From Pyropia haitanensis (lineage: Eukaryota > Rhodophyta > Bangiophyceae > Bangiales > Bangiaceae), in NCBI GenBank assembly GCA_008729055.1, contig SDUX01000002.1, positions 2,445,874 through 2,509,873 of the forward strand: a DNA stretch of 64,000 nt, read 5' to 3'. The notes below the pieces were generated by a model that saw nothing but the letters and a program-made list of their open reading frames with translations, ran no database searches and was not told where the DNA came from. Below, piece after piece: positions 11,835 through 22,684 of this stretch. Position 1 is the first letter of the stretch. The number at the start of each line of letters is the position of its first letter. The position numbers and the translations under genes are program-made.

Positions 11835-13076
11835 AGCGCCACCCGGCAGGGCGGTGCCGTTCCCGGCCGCCGCGCGCAGCTCGAGGATAATGTGGCTGAC
11901 GTACGCCCCCCGCTCGACCGCGACGGGCAGGCCCAGCGCGGCGCGGACGTCAAAGACGGTCGTGTCGTGGGCAACGTACAGCGTCAGCCGGCGGGGGCAC
12001 TCGCCGCTCTCGTCCGCGTCGTTGCCGAGCGCGTTGCACTCGCTGCCGAGCCCCGAGCGGGCGGTCGCCCACGCGGCGCCCGCGAGGGCGCCCACCCCCA
12101 CCCGCATCCGCCGGGCGGTGGCGCGGAGCAGGCGCCCCCCGACGAGCCCCCCAAGGCCCGGCACGTCCCACTTGGCAATCGTCACCCGGGCGGTGACGTC
12201 CTCCAGCGCCCGGTCCCACCGGGATACCGCGGCCGGCACGGCCACGCTGTGCGCGCGCTGGCACACCCGTAGGTCCCGCAGGCCCGTGATGAGGCCGACC
12301 AGCTGGGGGGTAGACATGGCCGCCACCTCCCGCGGGGAGGTGCCCGTCAAGTCGGGGAGCGCCGCGAGTAGCCCCTCGCTCCGGCTGATCGCGCCCGCCA
12401 CCAACTCCGTGTCGTACACTGCGTGGGCGGCCGCTGCAAACGCGGGGCAGTGCGTCTGGGCGCTGCCGTCGAGCAGCGCGTCACGGGCGTACTCGACCGT
12501 GTGGATGGGCACCGCACCCCCCGCGGCCGCGCCGTACAGCCCCATCATGATGCCAGACGCCGACGAGAGCGTCCGATCCACATCCGTCGCGCGGACGTGC
12601 GTCTCGCCGTGGTGGTACTCCGCCGACAGCAACGGGGCGGTGCCCCGTGGCGGCTTGACGTACCGGTCCCGGAGGGTGCGGCCAAACGCGACGCTCTGCG
12701 CCAGCCCCCGGGCGGTCAGCTGGCCATACCCCGACGGCCACGCGGTGGTGTCGATCGGGAAGGGGGCGGGGTGCGCGAGGGCGGCCCGGTCCCCCAACGC
12801 GTAGGCTGGCGCCGCCATCTGGGGGGCCCGGTCCCCGTGGCGGGCGAGGACGACCGCGAGCACCAGCTCCCCGGGGGGCGGGAGCGACGGCGAGGGGGAG
12901 GGGGGGGGGGGCGCATGCTTTGCTGCCGCCGTCGCCGCCACCGCCGCCACCGCCACCGCCGCCGTCACTACCGACACCACCACCGCCGACACGAGCCGCC
13001 GGCCGCCGCGCGCCGGCCGTCGCGGCGGCAGCGCCCGTGCACTCGGTAGGAACGCCATGGCCGCCACCCTCTCCAT
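11304..13076 (-). CDS. Membrane-anchored histidine acid phosphatase
   Basis: Predicted 590-residue phosphomonoesterase of the histidine phosphatase clade 2. A hydrophobic signal anchor spans about residues 28-52. The catalytic RHGDRAP motif is at residues 79-85, where the His forms the phosphohistidine, and the proton-donor HD pair sits in YVAHDTT near residue 370. A glycine run of about a dozen residues follows, then a Cys-containing segment. Near the end is a second hydrophobic segment (about 556-577) and a short basic tail ending HPGYTVIED. A C-terminal anchor with a YxxPhi signal (YTVI) is the arrangement of animal lysosomal acid phosphatase, so vacuolar or endolysosomal delivery is likely. 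I chose the ATG at 13076; 13058 is an alternative. Substrate is unknown: phosphate scavenging or phytate hydrolysis are both possible. Confidence 0.85.
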
Positions 13077-13703
13077 CCGCCGACGGGGCCTGGTCCCTGG
13101 TTGCAGCAGCGAGGGGCGCAGCGGGAAAGTGGCCGTCGCAAGAATGAGGGAAGGGAGGGAAGAGCGACGGCTGAACGGGTCCAGGTGGGGCGGGGTCAGA
13201 CGGGGTGGGGCGGGGCGGATGGCGGGTGCTGCCGTCGGCAGCGGCCGCTCGGCAATCGACGCATGGGCAGCTGCCCGCGAAGAAGATGCGGTGGTGCAAC
13301 AGAGGCGATCAGCGGTGCATTTTGCAGGCCGTGCAATCCCCGCCTGCGCCCGCCCACGTCGAGCTCGTCCGAGGCAGTCAATTCGCCCACGTGGCACCGA
13401 TGCTCCGAGCCGCCAATCCTTGAAAGTTCGAGAATGCTTCCTCCAGATTTGACATGCACCTGCAATTTGGACGGAGAGGGCGTGAAAGTGAGAAGGGACT
13501 CACCGACACCCCCGCGCAACGCCGTCTGTCCTCTGGCAGCCTCGCAGCGGTGGTGCGTCGTCGGCGGCACCGCCCCATCAGCGGCAGCGGCAGCGGCAGC
13601 GGTGCAGCGGGGGGGGGCGGGGCCTAGAACCGCCGCGCTGCGCGGCTGTCATCCATAAACCGCACCGACTCTCTCTGTGGAGCAGGATGCGAGCGGGTTG
13701 ACG
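13077..13703. other. Divergent spacer, probable shared promoter region
   Basis: These 627 bases separate the divergent phosphatase and the short glycine-rich gene. Composition is more mixed around 13390-13490. I see no certain promoter motif. Confidence 0.4.
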
Positions 13704-14222
13704 ATGCAGAGGCGCACCTGCAGGTGGCGTCATTCAGCCAGGACGCGCGGGCCTTTCTGGCACAGGGCGCGCACCGTGCCTACCACGGGCGTGGTGCCGT
13801 GCGCGACGGCAAAGCCGACGCGGGCGCCCGCGGCAGTGACGGCCAAGGCGGTGGCGCCCAAGGTGGCGTCGCCCCCGGTCGTGGGCGTGCAGCAGACGGG
13901 GGTGCTCGGGGTGCCGACCAAGGGCCGTGCCACGTGGGTGAACCTGTTCGGCAAGGTCGTTTCGACGGTGATCGCCCAGAAGGATGGCGTCGTGGTGCCG
14001 ACGGCGGCGCGCACCGTCGCCCCCTCGGCTACCCCCACCGCCGCGCCGTCGTCGCCGCAGTCTGTGTCGGCGAGCACCGGGGGAGACGGCGGCAATGGTG
14101 GGGCCGCGACCGACGGTGGCAGCGGCGGCGCCGGCGGCCGTGGCGGCGACGCGGTGCTTGTCCCGTCGCCCGCCGCGCGGTTCGTCTATTCAGTGGCGCC
14201 CGCTCCCCCCCCCCGCCAATGA
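13704..14222 (+). CDS. Short glycine-rich protein with one family module
   Basis: Predicted 172 residues from the ATG at 13704; the frame is open upstream but has no earlier ATG. The C-terminal third carries one module, STGGDGGNGGAATDGG followed by GGAGGRGGDAV, clearly related to the repeats at 2188 and 9185. The middle is Val/Pro/Ala/Thr-rich and looks like a secreted or wall-associated linker. No signal peptide is convincing at this start, so the true N-terminus may lie in an upstream exon or in a shifted frame. The stop is in a CCCCCCCCGCCAA context, where a C-run error could also matter. I call it a gene because of the shared module only. Confidence 0.45.
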   Translation: MQRRTCRWRHSARTRGPFWHRARTVPTTGVVPCATAKPTRAPAAVTAKAVAPKVASPPVVGVQQTGVLGVPTKGRATWVNLFGKVVSTVIAQKDGVVVPTAARTVAPSATPTAAPSSPQSVSASTGGDGGNGGAATDGGSGGAGGRGGDAVLVPSPAARFVYSVAPAPPPRQ

Positions 14223-14740
14223 CTGCCCCTCTTCCCCTGTAACTGTTCAACGGCACGTCTTGTGGAGCGTTCCCAGACCTCTGCGTCTTTTCCTCCGCCG
14301 CAATCGCTGCAGTGGCTATCCGTCTGTGGGCTAGGAACGCATCCACCGCCCTCGTCAGGCCGTCGCACGCCACAGCCGGGGGCCGCCACCCCACCGCCGT
14401 CGCTGTCGAGGCCGCCAAAAGGCAGCAGCCACTCGTTGGACAAGGAGATGGCGCGCGCCTGCGGCAACAGCGAGGGGAACACGGGGATTGCCGTGACCCA
14501 GGCGGGAGGCAGGCACGGGGGTGACAGCGGGACGACCCGTCACCCGACGCCACACCGTGGCATGGCACGTGCATGGGCGTCGACAGGGGGGGACCAAAGA
14601 AGCAGGCGATGAGGGTGTCTGCTGGGTGGCGGGCAGGGCTTGTCTACCCCAGATGAGCAGCGGGGAAAGGGGCGGGTGGAGGACCGCACATCCCAACCGT
14701 CACCGCCCCCCCCCCCCCGCCCTTTCCCCCCCGTGACCCC
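14223..14740. other. Convergent intergenic region
   Basis: This lies between the 3' ends of the short glycine-rich gene and the dehydrogenase. It contains a long C tract at about 14706-14718. No gene is supported. Confidence 0.5.
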
Positions 14741-15906
14741 TCACATTCCCGGGAACACCTCCCCCCCCCCCTTTGACGCGACCAGCTCGGCCAGCACCCG
14801 CCACAGCCGCGCCCGCGCGGCCGGGTCGCGGGACACGGGCGCCCCCCCCGCGGGGCGCGCCCCACATAGTACCCCCCCGACGTGACGCCCGGCGCGGTCG
14901 CCGCCCACGCCGTGTCCCCCGCGTCCGCCACGTCAATGCCGCAGGGCCCCCAGCCGGCGAGCAGCATCGCCGTGTTGACCGTCCCCGGGTCGAGCGCGAC
15001 GACCTCGACGCGCGACCGCGGCGCGGGCGCAGCCGCGGCAAAGCGGGCGGCCATCTCGCGGGCGGCCATCAGGAGGAGCAGCTTGGACTGGCCGTAGGCG
15101 GTGTAGGCAGAGTAGCCGCGGGTGCTCTGCAGGTCCCCCCACGCGACCACCCCGCCCGTGTCCATGTGGCTGATGCTGCTGACGTGGATCACCCGCGGGG
15201 GGGGGGGGGGGGGGGCGCCGCCACCGTCGCCACCGTCGCTACCGTCGCCACCGTCGCCACCGTTGTCGTCGGCGGCGGCGGCGGCCGCCACCGCCGCCTC
15301 TTCCAAGCACGGCAGCAGGAGGGAGGTAAGGAGGAAGGGCGCCACCACATTGACCGCAAACGTCGTCTCGAGGCCGTCGGCCGTCTCGGTGCGGCGGCGC
15401 AGAAACACGCCCGCGTTGTTGACGAGCGTGTGGAGCCCCCCCCCGCTGCCGCGGCCGTCCACCACCGCCCGCACGCGGCGGGCCAGGTCGGCCACCCCCG
15501 CCACCGTCGACAGGTCGACGGTGAGGATGCCCGCGACGGTGCCCGGCGGCATGGCCGCGGCGGTCTCGGCCAGGCCCGCCCCGTTGCGGCCGGCCAGCAG
15601 CACGTCCACCCCGCCGGCGGCGGCCAGGCGCGTGGCGGTCGTCGCGCCAATGCCGCCGGCGGTGGCGCCCGTGACGAGCGCCAGCCGCCGCGGCGGCGCC
15701 GCGCCGGCCGCCGCCGCCGCCGCCGCCATCGTTGCCAGTGACCGTCGGGTGGTGCGCAGCGACCAGGCCGACGGGGGGGGGGAGGGGGCGCGGCGGGGGG
15801 GGGGGGGGCGCCGCCACTGCAGTCGCCGCCGCGGCGCCGCGCGGTGGGAGGCGGGGGCGCCGCGGGGGGCGGCGGGAAGAAAGGCGGTGGCGGCGGGCCG
15901 TGCCAT
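14741..15906 (-). CDS. Short-chain dehydrogenase/reductase, C-terminus frameshifted in a G run
   Basis: Classical SDR fold resembling retinol dehydrogenase or WWOX-type oxidoreductases. The N-terminal Arg/Pro-rich 60 residues resemble a plastid transit peptide. They are followed by the cofactor motif TGATAGGIG, the NNAG motif, a catalytic Ser in HVSSIS, YGQSK as the Tyr-Lys pair, and a PG motif in LDPGTVNT. After the YYVGRAP segment the reading frame runs into random sequence. Adding one G to the 8-G run at about 14842-14849 gives a typical SDR ending (APVSRDPAARARLWRVLAEL and on) and a stop at 14741. I read this as a homopolymer length error or a very recent mutation. The uncorrected frame would run to 14644. 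Starts at 15906, 15921 or 15729 (no transit peptide) are possible. Substrate unknown. Confidence 0.82.
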
Positions 15907-16340
15907 GCCGCCGCCCTGCATGGGGGGAGCGGCGGCAGAGGGAGAGACGCGGCAGCGGGCGTGGCAAGGGCGGCGGGCAGTGCGGGCGGGGTGGCAGTTG
16001 GGGTGGAGGGCGGGCGCGACGGGCGCGGCGGGCGCGGTCGCCGCGGGAGGCTCCGACCGTGGCGAGCATGCAAGACTGGATCGCGCCGCTAATATTGCAT
16101 GCAGAGAGGTGGAGCGATCCGCCCTCTGCGGCTTGATCGCCACAACGGATGAGCCGAGGTCAACCAATCAACGGCAAGGACAGAGGGCTCCCTGCTCTCG
16201 TGCTCGCCGCGCAGCAAGCGCATGTGTGTACAGTAAGATATGGTGGGAGTGAATAATTGTATTTCGATTGGATAAATTGGGGACCTTCTCGGTCCACGCC
16301 CGGCGTGATTGGCAGTCTGCCTCGTCTCTTTCCCATCGGG
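15907..16340. promoter_or_regulatory. Probable promoter side of the dehydrogenase gene
   Basis: GC content falls sharply at about 16085-16340, with AT-rich blocks such as TAATATTGCAT at 16090-16100 and GAATAATTGTATTTCG at 16250-16265. This is upstream of the minus-strand SDR start and is unlike the flanking sequence, so it is a reasonable promoter. No exact element is assigned. Confidence 0.35.
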
Positions 16341-16598
16341 GTCACGCGTGATCGCCACTGGGCGGTGTAGTGGGCATCCGCCGTCGCGCGCGGCGCGCGC
16401 CGGCCGCCGCATGAGCGGCCGCGCCGGCACGCCGTCGCCACGCTCGCCGCGGGCGGCCGCCTGCCGGCGGGCCCTCCCGCCCACGGCGGGGCGGGCGGGA
16501 GAGGGGACGCGCGGCGCGGGGGGAGCGCTGCCTGCGGCGTGCCGCCTCCCCCCCCGTCTCCCCCTGGACGAGCCCGCGGTGGGGGCGGCCGTGCACTT

Positions 16599-16639
<41 letters not shown>

Positions 16640-17307
16640 CCGCGCGGCCGCCCGCGGCGGCGGCGCCGCCGCCACGCCCGTCGACGGTCGCGCGTCGGGG
16701 CGCCGGGCGGGGCCGTCCCGCCTCGCGGCGGCGCGCCCCCATCGCGGCGGCACCTCCCCCCGCCCCCACCCCCTCATGAGGCGGCTCATCCCCCCGCGCG
16801 CCACCCTGCGCCTGGTCGCCATGGGGGCATCCCGCCGTAGTGGTGGCGTGCCGCGGCGGCGGCGGCGGCGGTGGCCGTGCCGGTGCCGCCGCCGCCGTGG
16901 CCACCACCGCCGACGACGGGGGCGCCCTACCGCCGCGGTCGTGGCCAGCGCCGCGGCTGCCGCCACCCGCTGACCTGCGTGCTCTCCCGACGCCCACCCT
17001 CTTGCTGCATCCTCTCCCATTGCAGGCACAGCGGCACGCGGCGGGGGCGAGCCGCGGAGGTGGCGCGCAAGTGCATCGGCCTGGGCCGCAGCGCGAGCCA
17101 GCTGCCGTCGCCGGCAGGCGCGCCGCCGCCGCCGCCCACCGCCACCGCCACCACCGCCGCCGCCGCGTGGCCGCGGCGGAGGTTCGACAAACGCAAGGCC
17201 CCCTGGGGGGTGACGGCCCAACGGCGACGCGGCGCGTGCATGCGGCCGGGGCGAGGTGGGGGGGGGGAGGGGTCCCGGCGGCAACCCGCCACCGTCGCCC
17301 CCCCACA

Positions 17308-17340
<33 letters not shown>

Positions 17341-18790
17341 GATGCGGGAACGGACCAAGCGCAGGGGCGTGGCAGCGGCACGCGGCGGACGGCAAAAGGT
17401 GGGGCGCGCGTGCCGGCTCGTGGCGGCCGGCAGCGGAAGGGGGGTGCGGTGCGGACGGCGCGTGCGCGACGGGTGACGGCGGCGGCAGCGGCGGCAGCGG
17501 CAGCGGCGGCGGCGGCGGCAGCGCTGACTGGCGGTGGGTACTTGAGCAACCGGCGCAAGCGGTGACGCGGCGGCGAGGGGCGGGCGCTCACCGTCGACCG
17601 CGGTGCCGCCCGCGAGACGGCCGGCCGGGACTCCCCAGCGGCGAGGCGGCCGCGCAGCCATCGATTGTCGCGGTGCTCCCCCCTCCGCACCGCCGCCTTT
17701 GGTCACTGCTGTCGCTGGCCGCCGACAGCCTAACGCTCCCCCCCCCTCCTACTCGCACGCCCTCTCGCAGCGGCGGGCGGCAACATGCCGGCTCCTGCCC
17801 TCCCCCCCCGCCGCCGGCACGCCCACCCCCCCTCGCCGACCCGTCGGCGGCGGGCGCCAACGGCGGTGGCGTGGGCGGCCGTCGCGGCCGCCACCGCCGC
17901 CGCCGCGGCGGTCGCCGCGGCGGTCACTGTGGGCGCGCCCGCGGGGGCGGCCGCCGCGGCGGTGTTGCCGGCGTGGCGGGCCGGCGGTGGGGGAGGCCGC
18001 GGCGGCGGCGGCGGCGTCAGCGACGGCGGGTGTGCGAGCCGGGCGGCACGTGGCGGCGGCGGGGTGCCGCGTGCGGTGGGCGTGGCGGCGGCAGCGGCCG
18101 CCGGCCCTGTGCCAGTGGCGGCTCGTTGGGCGGGCGGGGAATTGTTCCATGGAGGCGCCACTGCGGCGGATGCTCCCCGTGCTAGAGTCCATGACGAGGC
18201 GGGTGGCGTCCTTGGCAGCAGGCGTGACAGCGGCGACCGCGGCGCGGACCTGGACAGTGCTGGCGCCGACGGTGGCGACGGCGGCGCCAGCGGACTGGCC
18301 CGCCTGCCCTCGTCTGTGGCGGCCGCCCGCCCGCTGTCGCGGGCACGCATTATGGCGGCATGTGCATGGCGATCGGCCGACGGCCACGGCAGCGGCGGCC
18401 GCCACCGTCGCCGTGCCCCCCACCCGCTGGGCGTGCGCGTCGTCGCCGCCGCGTCGGCCGCGGCGGTGGGCGCGCCCGTCCGCCACCCCCCCCCGTCGGC
18501 GCGGCGTCGGCGCACGCGCCAGCAGCGGCAACGACAGCGTCGGCGTCGGCGGCAGCGACGGCGGCGGCCGCCGGCACACGCGGCGTGACTGTCCGGTCGG
18601 GCGGGTGCGCCTGCCCCGCCGGGTCGACGCCGTGGACACCCCCCGCCGGCAGCGACGGCCGCCGCGGGTGCTGCTCGGCCGCGTGCGCCGCCGCCGCCGC
18701 GGCCGTGTCGATCGCCGCGGCGGCGCCGTCAGAGGCCGCGTGCTGCGCCAAGATGTGGGTGGCGTGTGGGTGACGCGCGGGAGGGGGGCG
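16341..18790. other. Very GC-rich region, gene content unresolved
   Basis: Both strands are open in several frames for over 2 kb, and composition (Ala, Gly, Pro, Arg) is uninformative. A pyrimidine tract ending in CCCATTGCAG at about 17014-17023 looks like a plus-strand 3' splice site followed by a frame reading EVARKCIGLGRSASQ. A minus-strand frame at 18350-18751 gives an Ala-rich acidic segment. Neither shows a known domain. A gene may be hidden here, broken by homopolymers, but I cannot support a model. Confidence 0.3.
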
Positions 18791-20480
18791 GGAGTATAGG
18801 GGGAATGGCGGGGGGGGGTTCAGGGAGGGGGTGGGGGTGGAGGCGGGGTCGCGGGGGGGGGGGGGGAAGGCCGGTGCTGGCCAGTCGCGTGGGGCGCCCG
18901 TAGGGTGGGAACAGGCGGCGGGGGGAGGGGGCGGAACGCGGCGCGCGCTACTGCGGCGGTCTTCTATGGGTCGTTGCGCGAGCGGGACACCCGCGAGGGC
19001 AGCTCCGCGAGCCAGCGCGCCGCACTCAAGACAAAGAGGCGTCGGGCCGCGGCAAGGTAGCTAGGGTGGCGGGGCACGTCGCTACCGCTGCGTCCTGGTG
19101 CAACCCAAGCGCGCACTTCCCCCCCACGCCCGCCCACACCCCACGCCATCTTCCGCTTCCCCCTGCCTCCCAGCCACGCCCGCCTCACCCGACCTCCGTA
19201 GCGCGGAGGCGACGGCAGTGGCGGGCGGCCCAAGCCGGACGACGGCGGCGCCGCTGTCTGCAGCTGCCGGCAGTCGCGGCGGCGGTGGTGGGACGGAACG
19301 CGCGGCGCTCCCGCCAGACCCTCCACCCCTGCCTCCCTACCACACCCCCCCCGGACGCGGACAAGCAGGGGGCGCGGAGGTGGTGGCCGCCCGCGCGCGG
19401 CCGCACCTCCCCCCCCCCCCCCCACGCAACGGCGACCGGCGGCGGCGCGGCAACGGCTGGCCGGCGGGTCCGCGGCGCGGCAACGGCTGGCCGGCGGGTC
19501 CGCGGCGCGGCAACGGCTGGCCGGCGGGTCCGCGGCGCGGCGCAAACCGCGCAGGCGGGAAAGGACGCACGGTCGGCCGTGGCCGACGCGCGCCCCTCCC
19601 GGCGCCGCCGCACGCCGTCGCGCGGACGAGTGGCAACGGTGGGGCCCGCGCCAGCGCGCGGGGGGCGGCCGGCGGCGCGGCGGCCGGCGCAGTGCTACCA
19701 AACCCGTGGACCCTTGGAAAAGCAAATTTTGGCCGTATGCGCTGCAGCACCTGCGTTGCCGTTGCAGACGACCCACCAATGATGACCCAACTCCCGCGAC
19801 CTGTCTCTGTCCGAGTGCCCGGCCGAAACCGCCCGTGCTCTTTGCACGACCACGACCCTGCCGCGACAAGAAGGCATCGAGTCGCAACCATCCCCCCCAT
19901 GAAGACGCTCGCCACAAGGCGGCAGTGTGGAAGAGAACCCAGACCCACCTCTTCCCCGCCTCTCCCCCGCCCCCGGCGGCTTCTCGATTTCAGTGGCCAT
20001 GTGACGGCCAGCGTTTTTCTCACGAGTACGTGCGACCCCCGACGACGATGCGGCAGCTGGTGGCGGCCGGTGCCGCCCCCTCCGGCGTCGCCCCCGGACA
20101 AAGTGAGGCCGCTGCCCCCCCCCCCACCCCCGACGGCGGAGCGGCAGCTACCAGCGGCTGGTATGAGGCACCCAGTCTTGACGAATGTGAGCGTACAACG
20201 ACGTGTATATCTCTGGCGAAGCTGGTGCTGCAGGAGACCTTGGCAATAAATGCAACTCAAGTGCAGCGGGGTCGCAGTATAGCTTCAGAAGACTTGGGCT
20301 GCGGCTGGTCCAAGTCGCAGTGTGCCTTTTGAGGGCTTGGCCGGCACTAGACCGAAAATGCTCACGCAGTATCGAGTTGAGGCACGCCGCTGCACGCGGA
20401 GGCACAGTGCTCGTCGACCCCACGCGGGGCTCATGAGGTCAGTCAAAACTCGTGCGCCCCTCATGCGCAACATCGGGCCC
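18791..20480. other. Intergenic or unresolved, with one minisatellite
   Basis: Overlapping frames on both strands without known domains. It contains the 30-bp repeat listed at 19441-19540 and a less GC-rich half from about 19690 onward. No gene is supported. Confidence 0.4.
19441..19540 (+). repeat. 30-bp minisatellite, about 3.3 copies
   Basis: The unit CGCGGCGCGGCAACGGCTGG plus CCGGCGGGTC is repeated three times without change and then partially. In one plus frame it would read RGNGWPAGPR repeated. The copies are identical, so the expansion is recent or homogenised. Confidence 0.9.
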
Positions 20481-20670
20481 GAGTCGTGCTGATATTACGT
20501 CCCGCACGCTCGCCAGGGGTCCGTGATAAGCTTGCATTTCACGCCCTTTATGAGATTGGGAAGTCACGTTTTACGTGATCACATGCACATTTTTTACGTG
20601 ATCACTCATCACCCCCCAGCAGAAAAGGGCGTGACGTGGCGCGTGATCTCACGTATTGATTACGCCGCCG
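20481..20670. promoter_or_regulatory. Cluster of six ACGT-core motifs
   Basis: ACGT occurs at 20497, 20566, 20573, 20596, 20634 and 20651. Two of these lie in an identical TTTTACGTGATCAC, and one lies in TGACGTGG, a classical plant bZIP hexamer. CACGCCCTTT at 20540 is mirrored by AAAAGGGCGTG at 20623, so the block also has partial dyad symmetry. The stretch is AT-rich for this window. It could be a regulatory region for an unrecognised neighbour, or a relic of an inverted-repeat element. Confidence 0.35.
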
Positions 20671-21254
20671 GCAGACTTAAACACTGTACAATCCAGGGCA
20701 CTGTGGTTGGGGCCGCGGGTGCCCAATTGCGACCCGGGTCAGTCAGCCCGCCGGACCTCGCACGCCGCGCCCCAATCGCCACCGGGTAGACCCCCTCCCG
20801 GACTGGTGCCCCCTCCACTACGTCTGCGTAGGTGGCGGCGGATGCGACGACAGTTGCTGACGATGCGACCGGTCGGCAACCTCGATCAGCGGGGCTGTGG
20901 CCCATACGACTGATACCCAGGAACCGTCGGCTGTCGCGGAAAATATTTTGATCTCCGCGGCAGCGCTCGACGTGGCGCCCGTCCGCGGGCCACCACACCA
21001 CCGCCCGTCCCCCCCGCCGGCGCCCACCGTGGACCCCCCGTCGTGCACCGTCCCCCCCCCCCCCCCCCCACCCGCCGCTGCCGCACCGCCACCGCGCGGC
21101 GGTGCACCCGCACCGCGCCGCCGCATCGCAGGCACCCACGGTTGGCGGCCGCGGCGGCGCGTCGCGCGCCGCGCGACTGGCCGGGCGGCTGTTCCCCCCT
21201 GTTGGCCCGTTGCCATGGGCGGCGCAGCGATTCCCAGCAGCAGCCGCGGCAGCC

Positions 21255-21362
21255 ATGGCGGTGGCGGTAGCGATGGCGGTGGCGGTGGCGATGGCGGTGG
21301 TGGTGGCGGTGGCGGTGGCGGTGGTGGTGGTTGTGGCAATGGCGGTGGCGGTGGCAGCACCT
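21255..21362 (+). repeat. GGTGGC/GATGGC hexamer array
   Basis: Imperfect hexamer array with units GCGGTG, GCGATG and GTGGTG. In one frame it would encode alternating Ala, Val and Met. I regard it as simple sequence, not coding. Confidence 0.8.
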
Positions 21363-22059
21363 GTTGAGGCGGCCGGTGGTTGGGGGGAGGGGGGGGCAGT
21401 GCCCCCTCACATCTGCTCGCCCCCCCGGACGGTAGCGTCCGTGGCCGTTGCTGGCCGCCGCCACGCCCCTCTGGCGTGGGCGGGCGGCTGCAGCCGCGAC
21501 GGCAGCCGGCAGGGGCGGAGTTGGTTGGGGGGGGGGGACGCCCGCCCCGTCTCCCGCACGGCTGCCTGTCCTCATCTTTTTTTGTTTTTTTTCTTGTCCC
21601 TCCCCCTCTCTTTTCACTCTCCACCTGCACGCGTGAACGACGCGCTGCCTGCACGCGGCGCGGCGGGCATCGCCCGTGGCGGGCGGGTCGGCGGGCGGGT
21701 GGGTGGGGGAGTGCCGGAGGTACGCGGCGGCTCATGAGCGGCCGTCCCGCCCTGCGGCGTGTGGCGGTGGGACCGAGCGTGGTGCGTGGCGGCCGTCACT
21801 TTGTTCTTGTTTTTTTTCTTGCCTTGGGGGATGGGATGGGAAGGGGGGGGGGGGGGGGGAGGGGAGAGCAAAAAGGTGTGGTGGTCCTGTCGTTGCCCGC
21901 GTGGCCGCGCCTTGATGGACTGGGCTTGCGCCGGTGCAGGGGGGGGTGCGGGTGGCGGCGATTCGCGGTGGGTGGCGGAGGGGGGGGGGGGGAGGGCGTA
22001 GACGCGACCGCGCTGCGCGCGGCGCGGTCGTGTCGCGGGCGGTGCTATGCAGTGCAAGC

Positions 22060-22140
22060 GAGCGGGCGGGCGGGCGGGCGGGCGAGCGGGCGGGCGGGCG
22101 GACGGGCGGACGGGCGGGCGGGTAGGCGGGTAGGCGGGCG
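22060..22140 (+). repeat. GGGC tetranucleotide microsatellite
   Basis: Mostly (GGGC)n with interruptions GAGC, GGAC and GTAG. The opposite-strand equivalent (CCGC)n is at 1692-1733. Confidence 0.85.
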
Positions 22141-22684
22141 GCGCGTCTGCGGTGCGAGGCACGCCCTTGCCCTTCCCGGCGTCCCGTGGGGAGCGTCTGG
22201 GAGGCGCGGGGCGTGCCCGCCCCGGCGGCAGGCGGGGTGAAGAGCCGGGCCGACCCCCACACCTGGTCGGCGAGCCGCGCCGGGCCGGCGCCCGCGGCCG
22301 GCCGTTTGTGCGGCGGGCCACCCTCGCATCCCGTCAGGGTGTGGTCATCGGCCAGGTCGGTGGCGTCGTCGAGGCGGCTACGGCCATCCGCTCCCCGCTT
22401 GGGGCACCCCGCTCGCGAGTGTGACGTGGGCAGGGTGCCGTGGGGGGGGTGGGTGCTGGCGCTGGACGGCGGTGGCGGCGGCGGCCACCCGGCGGCGTCC
22501 TGGTCGTGTACCTCGCCAGGACCTTGGCCGCCCTGCCCGAACCTCGTCTGGGTGCCGCGGCGGGCGCGCTCGGGGGGGGGGGAGGGAGGAGGGGGGGTGG
22601 GGGAGGGAGGAGGGGGGGTGGGGGAGGCGAGGGTATCGTTGGGGCAGCCACTCCGGCCGCCTACGTCCCCGTCGGTTGGACACC

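Larger units (their letters stand above)
20671..22684. other. GC-rich upstream region of the zinc-finger gene
   Basis: No gene is recognised. It contains a GGTGGC/GATGGC simple repeat (about 21255-21362), a GGGC microsatellite (about 22060-22140), and two T-rich tracts at 21566-21590 and 21803-21822. The last few hundred bases should contain the 5' region of the gene starting at 22685. Confidence 0.45.

Noticed and set aside
10392..12804. Long plus-strand frames opposite the acid phosphatase
   Set aside because: They are antisense shadows of a gene with clear catalytic motifs; GC-rich codons leave few stops on the other strand.
19441..19540. 30-bp tandem repeat considered as a CRISPR array
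   Set aside because: The repeats are directly adjacent with no spacers, in a eukaryotic context.
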